From Winogradskyella eximia (GTDB taxonomy: Bacteria; Bacteroidota; Bacteroidia; Flavobacteriales; Flavobacteriaceae), in assembly GCF_003386165.1 (NCBI RefSeq), contig NZ_QRDV01000003.1:186001-250000 (forward strand): a DNA stretch of 64,000 nt, given 5' to 3'. Under the pieces are notes generated by a model, which saw only the letters and a program-made list of their open reading frames with translations, made no database searches and was not told the DNA's origin. A program made the translations under genes and the position numbers. Of this stretch, positions 33,590-41,967 are shown piece after piece (position 1 is the first letter of the stretch; each line of letters opens with the position of its first letter).

Positions 33590-34919
33590 ATTCTTATTTA
33601 AACATATTGACAATTCCGGACTCATAGTATTCAGAATTATCTTTGGTTTACTTTGTTTTTTAGAAGCTGTTGGTGCCATTTTTACTGGATGGGTAAAACG
33701 TACATTAATAGATCCGGAATTCACATTTTCATTTATTGGTTTTGAATGGTTACAACCACTTCCTGGAAATTGGATGTATGTTTATTACATAGTAATGGGA
33801 ATGTTTGGGCTCTTCATTATGTTAGGTTACAAATACCGATTTAGCATGCTTATGTTTGCATTGATGTGGACGACTACTTACCTCATGCAAAAATCGTCTT
33901 ATAACAATCATTATTACCTTCTGGTTTTATTAAGTTTCTTAATGGTTTTTATGCCAGCACATCGCTATGCTTCTATTGATGTAAAACAGAAACCTTCACT
34001 CAAAAGTATTTCAATGCCTAGTTGGTGTAAATGGGTATTTGTGCTTCAGCTATTTATTCTATACACCTATGCTTCATTAGCCAAATTATATCCAGATTGG
34101 TTAGATGCTTCAGTAATAGCAATTCTAATGAGAAATAAGGCCAATTATCCCATAGTTGGTGAACTTTTACAACAAAACACCATACATTATATCTTAGCTT
34201 ATGGAGGAATATTATTCGATGGCTTAATTATTCCGCTATTGCTTTTTAAACCTACAAGAAAATACGCCTTCTTTGCCTCTATATTCTTTCACTTATTTAA
34301 TTCTATTGTATTTCAAATTGGCATATTTCCTTATATGTCTTTAGCGTTTAGCTTATTCTTTTTTGACCCTAAAATTATTAGGAATTTATTCTTAAAAAAT
34401 AAACCGTTTTATGAAGCTGAAGCCATCACAATTCCAAAGTACAAAACCGTATTAGTAACCTTATTTTCAATTTACTTTATTGTCCAAATTGTCTTACCTC
34501 TAAGACATCACTTTATAGAAGACAATGTGTTATGGACAGAAGAAGGTCATCGCTTATCTTGGCGAATGATGTTGCGCTCAAAAAGTGGCAGAATAACCTA
34601 TTCTGTAATAAACGCTGACACAAACAAAGCTATTCCTATTAAATTAGATGATTACCTTACTCCAAAACAACAACGAGGTGCTAGCACAAAACCAGATGTT
34701 ATTTGGCAATTTGCACAACACCTCAAACAAGATTTTGCTAAAAAAAATATCCCTATTAAAGTATTTGTAAAATGTTATGTAAGTGTTAATGGTAAACCTT
34801 CAAAACAATTTATAGACCCAAAAGTGGATCTTGCAAATGTTGAATGGTCTCATTTTAAACATCATAATTGGATCTTGCCTTCAGAGTTGACTATTGATAA
34901 TAATACTAGAAAAAATTAA
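33582..34919 (+). CDS. HTTM-domain membrane protein, vitamin K-dependent gamma-carboxylase relative
   Basis: The 445-residue protein has several membrane helices in the first 290 residues (ISLVIFRIIFGLL-like start, YYLLVLLSFLMVFMPAHR, FASIFFHLFNSIVF) and a soluble C-terminal part. This is the horizontally transferred transmembrane (HTTM) family, which includes vertebrate vitamin K-dependent gamma-carboxylase and bacterial homologues of unknown substrate. The conserved KLYPDWLDA and FHLFNSI segments are present. It overlaps ribF by 8 bp, giving co-expression with flavin synthesis. Whether it carboxylates Glu residues here is unknown. Confidence 0.8.
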   Translation: MIKFLFKHIDNSGLIVFRIIFGLLCFLEAVGAIFTGWVKRTLIDPEFTFSFIGFEWLQPLPGNWMYVYYIVMGMFGLFIMLGYKYRFSMLMFALMWTTTYLMQKSSYNNHYYLLVLLSFLMVFMPAHRYASIDVKQKPSLKSISMPSWCKWVFVLQLFILYTYASLAKLYPDWLDASVIAILMRNKANYPIVGELLQQNTIHYILAYGGILFDGLIIPLLLFKPTRKYAFFASIFFHLFNSIVFQIGIFPYMSLAFSLFFFDPKIIRNLFLKNKPFYEAEAITIPKYKTVLVTLFSIYFIVQIVLPLRHHFIEDNVLWTEEGHRLSWRMMLRSKSGRITYSVINADTNKAIPIKLDDYLTPKQQRGASTKPDVIWQFAQHLKQDFAKKNIPIKVFVKCYVSVNGKPSKQFIDPKVDLANVEWSHFKHHNWILPSELTIDNNTRKN

Positions 34920-35069
34920 GACCAATTTTTATTAATTATAACTAATCAAAACGGACAAAACAGAAATCCACTAAGTTCTTTTGTCTGTGATAATTAGTAA
35001 AATTCGACCAAGCCCAAATTCACACGTCAAAATAGACCCATTTATATTTTTTTCTGCTCATTTTATTTT

Positions 35070-35077
35070 TACTTTTG
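35070..35077 (+). promoter_or_regulatory. -7 element for serS
   Basis: TACTTTTG is a perfect TAnnTTTG about 50 bp before the serS ATG. No clear -33 TTG. The remainder of the 207-bp gap has no other feature. Confidence 0.45.
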
Positions 35078-35126
35078 TTCATTGTTTTTACTGAGCTTAA
35101 TTGGTATATAACCTAAATTAAAAGAT

Positions 35127-36398
35127 ATGTTACAAGTTGCTTTTATCAGAGAGAATAAAGAAGACATCATTGCACGTTTAGCTAAACGAAATATAGATGC
35201 TACAGAAATGATTAATGAAGCTATTGCTTTTGATGAAGACCGAAAAGCACTACAAACGTCTTTAGATAATACAAAAGCAGAATCTAATGCTTTGTCTAAA
35301 GAAATTGGAAACTTATTTAAATCTGGGGAAGTACAAAAAGCAAATATTTTAAAAGAAAAAACAACTCAATTAAAAGAAGCTACTAAAAATTTTGAACAAG
35401 AGCTTAACGATAAAGTAGAAGCGCTTTCTGAGTTGCTTTACAAGATTCCTAACGTACCAAACCCTATTGTACCTGCAGGAAATACCGATGAGGATAATGA
35501 AGAAACGTTTAGAGAAGGTGACATACCAAAACTGCACGATGCTGCATTACCACATTGGGAACTCGCTAAAAAGTATAATATCATTGATTTTGAATTAGGA
35601 AACAAAATTACTGGAGCTGGTTTCCCTGTGTATATTGGTAAAGGCGCAAGATTACAACGTGCACTTATTGCTTATTTTTTAGATAAAAACACTGAAGCCG
35701 GTTACACAGAATATCAAGTACCACATTTGGTAAATGAAGCTTCTGGATTTGGAACTGGTCAATTACCAGACAAAGAAGGACAAATGTATCATGTCACTTT
35801 AGATAACCTATATTTAATTCCTACAGCAGAAGTACCTGCGACCAATATTTTTAGAGATACACTTTTAAATGAAAGCGATTTACCAATTAGTATTACTGGC
35901 TATACACCTTGTTTTAGACGTGAAGCTGGAAGTTATGGTGCCCATGTTAGAGGATTAAATCGTTTGCATCAATTTGATAAAGTTGAAATACTTAGAGTTG
36001 AACATCCTGATAATTCTTATAAAGCATTAGATAGTATGGTAAATCATGTAAAAGGTATATTACAAGATTTAAAATTACCATATAGAATCTTAAGATTATG
36101 TGGTGGAGATTTAGGATTTACATCGGCATTAACCTATGATTTTGAAGTATTCTCTACAGCCCAAGACCGTTGGTTAGAAGTATCATCAGTTTCTAATTTT
36201 GAAACGTTTCAAGCCAATCGTTTAAAATTACGTTTTAAAAATAGTGAAGGTAAAAACGAATTATGCCATACTTTAAATGGTAGCTCTCTAGCATTGCCTA
36301 GAATATTAGCAGGTATTTTGGAGAATTATCAGACTGAAGATGGTATAAAAATTCCGGAGGCTTTGGTACCTTATACTGGTTTTGATATGATTTCTTAA
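35127..36398 (+). CDS. serS: Seryl-tRNA synthetase
   Basis: The 423-residue class II synthetase has an N-terminal antiparallel coiled-coil arm (about residues 25-105) that binds the long variable arm of tRNA-Ser. The catalytic core carries LIPTAEVPATN (motif around Thr-Ala-Glu), motif 2 FRREAGSYG and motif 3 LNGSSLALPRILAGILEN. The length and domain order are those of standard bacterial SerS. It is monocistronic, with its own promoter and a 441-bp gap after it. Confidence 0.97.
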   Translation: MLQVAFIRENKEDIIARLAKRNIDATEMINEAIAFDEDRKALQTSLDNTKAESNALSKEIGNLFKSGEVQKANILKEKTTQLKEATKNFEQELNDKVEALSELLYKIPNVPNPIVPAGNTDEDNEETFREGDIPKLHDAALPHWELAKKYNIIDFELGNKITGAGFPVYIGKGARLQRALIAYFLDKNTEAGYTEYQVPHLVNEASGFGTGQLPDKEGQMYHVTLDNLYLIPTAEVPATNIFRDTLLNESDLPISITGYTPCFRREAGSYGAHVRGLNRLHQFDKVEILRVEHPDNSYKALDSMVNHVKGILQDLKLPYRILRLCGGDLGFTSALTYDFEVFSTAQDRWLEVSSVSNFETFQANRLKLRFKNSEGKNELCHTLNGSSLALPRILAGILENYQTEDGIKIPEALVPYTGFDMIS

Positions 36399-36529
36399 CG
36401 CATTAAAAATCACTTGTAAATATCTCATTTGTTAAAATTAAATGTATTTCAGCGATTATTTATGTATTTCTTCGTTTTTATTGATTGTTTTTTAGAAATT
36501 AGTATTTCCAAATTACAACGACCTATATT

Positions 36530-36598
36530 ATGAAAAATTTAAAACGAATTGTACTACTCATTTCTTTGATTACAATGGTATGCAAAGTTTTGTTTTAA
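36530..36598 (+). CDS. Candidate 22-residue hydrophobic peptide
   Basis: The open frame starts ATG at 36530 and reads MKNLKRIVLLISLITMVCK followed by VLF and a stop. The basic N-terminus followed by a 14-residue hydrophobic stretch is the pattern of single-helix membrane micropeptides. About 100 bp later an intrinsic terminator ends the unit, which otherwise contains no gene. The short length makes chance a real possibility. Confidence 0.3.
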   Translation: MKNLKRIVLLISLITMVCKVLF

Positions 36599-36695
36599 CT
36601 GTTCTTTCATTTAGAAATAATAAAACAGAACCAAGACAGAATAATTGAATCATATTTACAAAAATAATGGTTAATAGCACATTTATTTTGCTGGT

Positions 36696-36730
36696 AAAAT
36701 GCCTGAACATAAAGTTTAGGCATTTTTTTT
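36696..36730 (+). terminator. Intrinsic terminator in the serS-TPR gap
   Basis: AAAATGCCTGAAC (36696-36708) pairs with GTTTAGGCATTTT (36714-36726), with a T run after it. It is nearly 300 bp from the serS stop, so it probably ends a small transcript, such as that of the 22-codon frame. Confidence 0.75.
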
Positions 36731-36839
36731 ATGGTTATTTTCACAATATCTAGGTTGAGCATTTGTTATATTTACACTTATCTTTTCTTTTACACGTTAC
36801 TGATTAACAAAATTAAGTTCTGTAAAAAACAACATATAC

Positions 36840-38624
36840 ATGGTACAGCGATTATTTATTTTTCTTTTTATTTCATTTAACCTTTATAGTTTCTCACAGA
36901 CTAGTCAAGCACAAGCAGACAGTTATTATAAAAAAGGAGAATTTAAAAAAGCGCTTATCATTTATGAAAATTTGATAAAAGAGAAACCCTACAACTATAA
37001 TTATATTTACAAGCTAGTAGATATCCACCAACAATTAGAGCAATATAATGAAGCACAAAACATCATTACAGCACAATTAAAAAGAAACCCAAATCCAGTA
37101 ATGCTAGTTGTTTTGGGTTATAACTCTCAGCTTAAAGACAGCATAGAAAGTGCTAATAAATTGTATGAAGAAGCCATTACTTTGGTCGATGACAAACCCA
37201 ATTACATTTATACCATTGCCAAAAAATTTGAAGATTACTCACTCCTAGACCAAGCCATTAGGGTTTACGAAAAAGGCAAAATTCTAACTCCAGAAAGAGA
37301 CTATAGTATTCAGTTAGCTCGCATTTATGGCGACCAAGGTGATATTGAAAAAATGTTTGAAAACTATATAGAGTATGTAGATTTCAAACCCAATTACCTC
37401 AACGATATTAAACGTGCAATTAGTGAGTTTATTTCTGAAAACAATGAGAACGAAAGCAATATTTATTTAAGGCGATTATTATTAAAAAAAATACAGCAAG
37501 AGCCTAAACCTTTTTGGTACGATATGTTGAGCTGGTTATATGTTCAAGAAAAAGCCTATAACAAATCCTTTATTCAAGAAAAAGCACTTTATAAGCGTAA
37601 TCCAGAAAGTTTAGACCGTATTATTGAATTAGCAGAAACGGCAAGAAAAGATAATGACGATGACACTGCAAAAACAATTTTTAATTACGTTTTAGAAACA
37701 ACCCAAGACCAAACCACAGCGTTAACTGCACATCAATACATTCTCGAAATTGATACTAAAGATGCAGATGAAAAAGGTTTAAAACAAATCGATGAAATCT
37801 ATAATAATCTTTTTGAAGAATACGGAAAATCTTTACTCACCATTCCGTTGCAATTAGCTTATGGTAAATTCTTAGCTTTTGACCTTAAAGACACTGCAAA
37901 AGCTACAAGCTTCCTAAAGGAAAGTTTAAAATTACCAATCTCTGTATATAGACAAGCAAAAATAAAGTTACTATTAGCAGATATTTTGGTGCTTCAAGAA
38001 AAATTTAATGAAGCCTTAATTTTCTATTCTCAAATTCAAGCAGAACTAAAAAATAGTACCATTGCCCAAGAAGCAAGATTTAAAGTCGCAAAAACAAGTT
38101 ACTATAAGGGAGATTTTGATTGGGCAGAATCGCAACTTAAAATTCTAAAATCATCTACATCGCAATTAATTGCAAATGATGCGTTAGATTTAAAACTATT
38201 AATCACAGATAATAAATTCGAAGATACTTTACAGACCTCTCTAAAACTATATGCTAAAGCAGATTTGTATGCCTTTCAGAATAGAACGGACGATGCCATT
38301 TCGCTTTTAGACAAAATTTTAGAAGAACATAAAGGTGAAAGTATTACAGACCAAACCCTTTATCAGCAAGCCAAATTATACGAAAAAAAGAAGAAATATA
38401 TTAATGCTGAAGCTAATTACCAAGAAATTATTACAGATTACAGAGATGGAATCTTAGCAGACGATGCCTATTATTATTTAGCAGAACTCTACAATACGCA
38501 TTTAGCTAAACCAGAAGAAGCAAAAGCACTCTACGAGAAAATTATATTTGAGCATCAAGACAGTATCTATTTTATTGAAGCAAGACGAAAGTTTAGAATG
38601 TTACGTGGAGATAGTATCAACTAG
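36840..38624 (+). CDS. Secreted tetratricopeptide repeat protein
   Basis: The 594-residue exported protein has a signal peptide to about residue 20 (LYSFSQ) and is built almost wholly from TPR-like helix pairs, from about residue 24 (QAQADSYYKKGEFKKALIIYENLI) to the end (DDAYYYLAELYNTHLAKPEEAKALYEKII). There is no catalytic domain. Periplasmic TPR scaffolds of this size in Bacteroidota resemble BamD/YbgF-type or gliding-associated scaffolds, but no specific homologue is recognised. It is monocistronic. Confidence 0.8.
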   Translation: MVQRLFIFLFISFNLYSFSQTSQAQADSYYKKGEFKKALIIYENLIKEKPYNYNYIYKLVDIHQQLEQYNEAQNIITAQLKRNPNPVMLVVLGYNSQLKDSIESANKLYEEAITLVDDKPNYIYTIAKKFEDYSLLDQAIRVYEKGKILTPERDYSIQLARIYGDQGDIEKMFENYIEYVDFKPNYLNDIKRAISEFISENNENESNIYLRRLLLKKIQQEPKPFWYDMLSWLYVQEKAYNKSFIQEKALYKRNPESLDRIIELAETARKDNDDDTAKTIFNYVLETTQDQTTALTAHQYILEIDTKDADEKGLKQIDEIYNNLFEEYGKSLLTIPLQLAYGKFLAFDLKDTAKATSFLKESLKLPISVYRQAKIKLLLADILVLQEKFNEALIFYSQIQAELKNSTIAQEARFKVAKTSYYKGDFDWAESQLKILKSSTSQLIANDALDLKLLITDNKFEDTLQTSLKLYAKADLYAFQNRTDDAISLLDKILEEHKGESITDQTLYQQAKLYEKKKKYINAEANYQEIITDYRDGILADDAYYYLAELYNTHLAKPEEAKALYEKIIFEHQDSIYFIEARRKFRMLRGDSIN

Positions 38625-38758
38625 TATTTTAGTCTTCAGGTTTAAACCTCATTCAGCAGCTTTATCGTTTTGTTTTAAAAATTTCTAGTTCTTATAATTT
38701 TCAACTTTGCGTCTATTCTAATTCGCGAGAACTTATTAATCATTAACTTCTAAATCCA

Positions 38759-38766
38759 TATTTTTG
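38759..38766 (+). promoter_or_regulatory. -7 element for the DUF4286 gene
   Basis: TATTTTTG is a perfect TAnnTTTG only 17 bp before the ATG, so the leader would be about 10 nt. Confidence 0.5.
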
Positions 38767-38783
38767 CACCAAATTCATCAAAA

Positions 38784-39104
38784 ATGATCATATACAACGT
38801 TACCCTAAACATAGATAAAAGCGTCCACAAGGAATGGTTAGAGTGGATAAAAGAACATATTCCACAAGTATTAGCTACAGGAAAATTTAAAGAAGCCAAA
38901 CTAACAAAAGTTTTGGTAGAAGATGACGAATCCGAAACCTATTCCGTACAATATAGAGCACACTCAAGAGAAGCTTTAGAAACGTATTATGCAGAGCACT
39001 CAGAGCATTTAAAACAAGAAGGTTTAAAACGTTTTGGAGATAAAGTTTTATCGTTTAGAACGGAGTTAGAAGTCATAGATGAATATGTCATAGACTACAA
39101 ATAG
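38784..39104 (+). CDS. DUF4286 family protein
   Basis: The 106-residue protein has the DUF4286 pattern: [21 protein letters not shown] at the start, then [21 protein letters not shown]. It is predicted as a ferredoxin-like alpha-beta sandwich related to dimeric alpha-beta barrel proteins such as antibiotic monooxygenase-type folds. It is Bacteroidota-specific and the function is unknown. It commonly lies next to rsmA (ksgA), as here, which hints at a link to ribosome assembly or simply conserved order. Confidence 0.85.
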   Translation: MIIYNVTLNIDKSVHKEWLEWIKEHIPQVLATGKFKEAKLTKVLVEDDESETYSVQYRAHSREALETYYAEHSEHLKQEGLKRFGDKVLSFRTELEVIDEYVIDYK

Positions 39105-39149
39105 ATTCAATAAAACAGACAAGACTGCTTATCTCTGTACAGCTCTATG

Positions 39150-39157
39150 TATCTTTG
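39150..39157 (+). promoter_or_regulatory. -7 element for rsmA
   Basis: TATCTTTG is a perfect -7 element. The expected start of transcription, near 39164, is 26 nt before the GTG start of rsmA. Confidence 0.45.
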
Positions 39158-39189
39158 TATTTCAAAATTTAAAATCTAATTGTGTATTT

Positions 39190-39978
39190 GTGGCAAATCA
39201 ACACCAAGTAAAAGCAAAAAAACATCTAGGACAACATTTCTTAGAAGACGAATCAATAGCTCAAGATATTGCAGATAGCTTATCTCTAGTGGGCTACAAT
39301 GATGTCTTAGAAATTGGTCCAGGAATGGGTGTATTAACCAAATACCTTCTTAAAAAAGACACCACAACACACGTTATAGAAATAGATACAGAATCCGTAG
39401 ACTATTTAAAAAACAATTACTTAAATCTTGCCGACAGAATTATAGAAAAAGACTTCTTAAAATACGATTTAAATCTCGTTTTTAAAGACAAACCTTTTGC
39501 TATCATTGGTAATTTTCCTTATAATATTTCCTCTCAAATTCTGTTTAAAACTTTAGAACTAAGACATCAAATACCTGAATTTTCTGGTATGTTTCAAAAA
39601 GAAGTTGCCTTAAGAATCTGTTCTAAAGAAGGCTCAAAGGTTTATGGTATTTTATCTGTTTTAACACAAGCATTTTATGATGCAGAATATCTTTTTACAG
39701 TGCCTCCAACAGTCTTTAATCCTCCACCAAAAGTAGATTCAGGTGTATTATTATTAAAACGTAAAGATAATTTCACATTACCGTGTGATGAAAAATTATT
39801 CTTTAGGGTTGTAAAAACAGGTTTTCAACAACGAAGAAAAACATTACGCAACAGTTTAAAAACATTCAATCTGTCGGATAATTTAAAAGCAAATACTATA
39901 TTTGGGCAACGACCAGAACAATTAAGTGTTTCACAATTTATTGAGCTGACATCGTTGATTGAAAAAGACGTTGATTAA
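39190..39978 (+). CDS. rsmA: 16S rRNA dimethyladenosine transferase
   Basis: The protein has 262 residues from a GTG at 39190; no ATG is available before [11 protein letters not shown], where family similarity begins. The SAM-binding motif is [11 protein letters not shown] and the target-adenine motif is GNFPYNISS (NLPY variant). The C-terminal basic helical part has [12 protein letters not shown]. It methylates two adenosines in helix 45 of 16S rRNA during 30S maturation. mgtE follows after 56 bp, a gene order common in Flavobacteriia. Confidence 0.96.
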   Translation: MANQHQVKAKKHLGQHFLEDESIAQDIADSLSLVGYNDVLEIGPGMGVLTKYLLKKDTTTHVIEIDTESVDYLKNNYLNLADRIIEKDFLKYDLNLVFKDKPFAIIGNFPYNISSQILFKTLELRHQIPEFSGMFQKEVALRICSKEGSKVYGILSVLTQAFYDAEYLFTVPPTVFNPPPKVDSGVLLLKRKDNFTLPCDEKLFFRVVKTGFQQRRKTLRNSLKTFNLSDNLKANTIFGQRPEQLSVSQFIELTSLIEKDVD

Positions 39979-40034
39979 CTCTCCTCTATTGTCTCACTAA
40001 GCCAATAGAAGTTCAATGAAACTACAAAAACGAA

Positions 40035-41408
40035 GTGGAAGAAATCCAAGACAACATACAATTTCAGCTTACAGATGAGCTTATTGAAAAGGTAGAAATC
40101 CTTGTCGACGAAGAAAACGACAAAGACCTAAAAACCTTATTAAATGAGTATCACCATGCAGATATTGCCGAAATTCTTGATGATTTAGATCTAGATGATG
40201 CCGTATATGTAATAAAACTTCTAGATTCTGAAACCACTTCAGAAATCCTAATGGAACTCGATGAGGACATTAGAGAAAAAGTACTTAGAAACCTTTCTAC
40301 TAAAGAAATTGCTGAAGAAGTAGAAGAACTAGATACCGATGATGCTGCAGATATGATTGCAGAGCTTCCTGAAGAAAGACAAGCGGAAGTTATTGCGTAT
40401 ATAGAAGATCATGAACACAGAGATGAAATTCAAGAACTTTTAGCCTATGATGAAGACACAGCAGGTGGACTTATGGCAAAAGAGTTAGTAAAGGTTTACG
40501 AAACGTGGACGGTTGCTGGTTGCTTGCGCAGAATTAGAGGTCAAGCTAAAGATGTCACAAGGGTTCACTCAGTTTATGTAGTAGACAAAAAAGATAAACT
40601 TATTGGTAGATTGTCTTTAAAAGATTTAATCATTTCTAAAAGTGACACAAAAATTGCAGATATCGCTAAAGACAATGTGGATTGGGCACATGTTAATGAC
40701 GATGTAGAAGATGTAGCAAAAATAATGGCTAAATACGATTTAGAAGCCATTCCTGTAGTCAATGACGACCAAATACTTGTTGGTAGAATTACCATTGATG
40801 ATATTATAGATGTTATACGTGACGAAGCAGACAAAGATTACCAATTAGCAGCAGGTATCTCTAAAGATGTCGAAGCAGATGATAGTATTCTAAAACTAAC
40901 AAGAGCACGCTTACCTTGGTTATTTATTGGCATGTTTGGAGGTCTTGGAGCCGCTAGTATTATAGAACAGTTTAATGACAACATGGGCAACTTTGTTGTA
41001 TTACTTAGTTTTGTACCCTTAATACAAGCTACAGCCGGAAATGTTGGTGTACAATCTTCAGCAATTGTAGTTCAAGGTATTGCAAATGGTACTATAGATG
41101 GTAATATTATTAAACGATTATTCAAAGAATTTTTACTAGGATTAGTTAATGGAGTTGCCATATCGCTCGTCGCCATTGTTATCACACATTTTATATTTGG
41201 CACACCATATATTGTATCTATAACAATCAGTATTGCTCTAGTAGCGGTAATAATTATGGCTGCAATTATCGGTACATTTATTCCTATTTTTTTAAATAAA
41301 AGAGGTATCGATCCAGCAGTTGCAACAGGTCCGTTTATTACCACAAGCAATGATGTTTTTGGTATTTTAATTTATTTTTTAATAGCAAAAATGATTCTTG
41401 GTATATAG
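40035..41408 (+). CDS. mgtE: Magnesium transporter MgtE
   Basis: The protein has 457 residues from a GTG at 40035. The superhelical N domain (about 1-130; EILDDLDLDDAVYVI and the repeated LxEDIREKVLRNL helices) is followed by two CBS domains (about 130-260). Five membrane helices form the pore in the last 150 residues (QATAGNVGVQSSAIVV and TGPFITTSNDVFGILIYF are family signatures). The acidic N/CBS domains sense cytoplasmic Mg2+ and close the channel. It probably shares a transcript with rsmA. Confidence 0.95.
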   Translation: MEEIQDNIQFQLTDELIEKVEILVDEENDKDLKTLLNEYHHADIAEILDDLDLDDAVYVIKLLDSETTSEILMELDEDIREKVLRNLSTKEIAEEVEELDTDDAADMIAELPEERQAEVIAYIEDHEHRDEIQELLAYDEDTAGGLMAKELVKVYETWTVAGCLRRIRGQAKDVTRVHSVYVVDKKDKLIGRLSLKDLIISKSDTKIADIAKDNVDWAHVNDDVEDVAKIMAKYDLEAIPVVNDDQILVGRITIDDIIDVIRDEADKDYQLAAGISKDVEADDSILKLTRARLPWLFIGMFGGLGAASIIEQFNDNMGNFVVLLSFVPLIQATAGNVGVQSSAIVVQGIANGTIDGNIIKRLFKEFLLGLVNGVAISLVAIVITHFIFGTPYIVSITISIALVAVIIMAAIIGTFIPIFLNKRGIDPAVATGPFITTSNDVFGILIYFLIAKMILGI

Positions 41409-41417
41409 GATTTTTTT

Positions 41418-41496
41418 GGCGTTACCACAAGGGTCAGGCTTTCCGTTACAATCTTTTGCTAAAAAGCAAAAGGATTTTCACTTCAATCCTTAACGC
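41418..41496 (+). repeat. Structured intergenic repeat element
   Basis: The outer stem is GCGTTA (41419-41424) with TAACGC (41491-41496). The inner hairpin is TCTTTTGC (41452-41459) with GCAAAAGGA (41466-41474). The sequence GGCGTTACC...GGGTCAGGCTTTCCG...CACTTCAATCC resembles, from memory, a dispersed repeat found in many flavobacterial intergenic regions. It lies between mgtE and the cupin gene, and only one copy is in this window. Confidence 0.5.
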
Positions 41497-41517
41497 AAAA
41501 CTTCGTAACTTTATCCT

Positions 41518-41883
41518 ATGAAAGCTATAAACATCACAGAAAAATTTACAAAATTTAGTAAAAACTGGCATCCACATCAAATTGCTGTGGTAGATGATAT
41601 GCAAGTCATTCTGGCGAAATTAAAAGGCGAATTTGTGTGGCATAGCCACGATAACGAAGACGAATTATTTCAAGTAATAAAAGGCACACTTTATATGCAA
41701 TTTAGAGATCGGACAGAAGTCATTAATACAGGCGAAATAATCGTAGTTCCAAAAGGTATAGAGCACAATCCAACAACTAAAAACGACGAAGAAGTACACG
41801 TGCTTTTATTTGAAAAACTGAACACAGCACATACTGGGAAAGTTGAACATAAACTAACTCAAACTGAATATCCTAAAATATAA
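41518..41883 (+). CDS. Cupin-domain protein
   Basis: The 121-residue single-domain cupin has the two metal-binding motifs: W-HSHDNEDELFQVIKGTLYM (His, His, Glu) and then GIEHNP (His). It is like small mannose-6-phosphate-isomerase-type cupins. The fold binds a metal, but no reaction can be assigned. It is separated from mgtE by the structured repeat and from the next gene by a double palindrome. Confidence 0.85.
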   Translation: MKAINITEKFTKFSKNWHPHQIAVVDDMQVILAKLKGEFVWHSHDNEDELFQVIKGTLYMQFRDRTEVINTGEIIVVPKGIEHNPTTKNDEEVHVLLFEKLNTAHTGKVEHKLTQTEYPKI

Positions 41884-41896
41884 ATAGACAAACAAA

Positions 41897-41927
41897 GACC
41901 TCAAAGGTTTTAAAAACCTTTGAGGTC
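41897..41927. repeat. 31-nt perfect palindrome, GACCT...AGGTTTT family (copy 2)
   Basis: GACCTCAAAGGTTTT, one A, AAAACCTTTGAGGTC. Both arms match exactly. Related to the copy at 27274-27304 with a different inner triplet, which shows compensatory change between arms. Confidence 0.8.
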
Positions 41928-41943
41928 AGAATCCTAAAAATAC

Positions 41944-41964
41944 ATATCTGCTTTCGCAGGCATT
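41944..41964. repeat. Dispersed palindrome, CTGCTTTCGCAG family (copy 3)
   Basis: ATATCTGCTTTCGCAGGCATT has core CTGCTTTCGCAG. It follows the 31-nt palindrome by 16 bp and ends 3 bp before the next start codon. Confidence 0.7.
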
Positions 41965-41967
41965 ATT

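Larger units (their letters stand above)
36399..36839. other. Intergenic gap with a candidate micro-gene
   Basis: The 441-bp gap contains one short open frame with peptide-like features (36530-36598) followed by a strong terminator (36696-36730). The 5' part (36399-36529) is plain AT-rich DNA with a weak promoter-like TTG/TAGTATTT pair at 36481-36507. The last 110 bp must hold the promoter of the next gene, which I cannot pin down. Confidence 0.5.
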
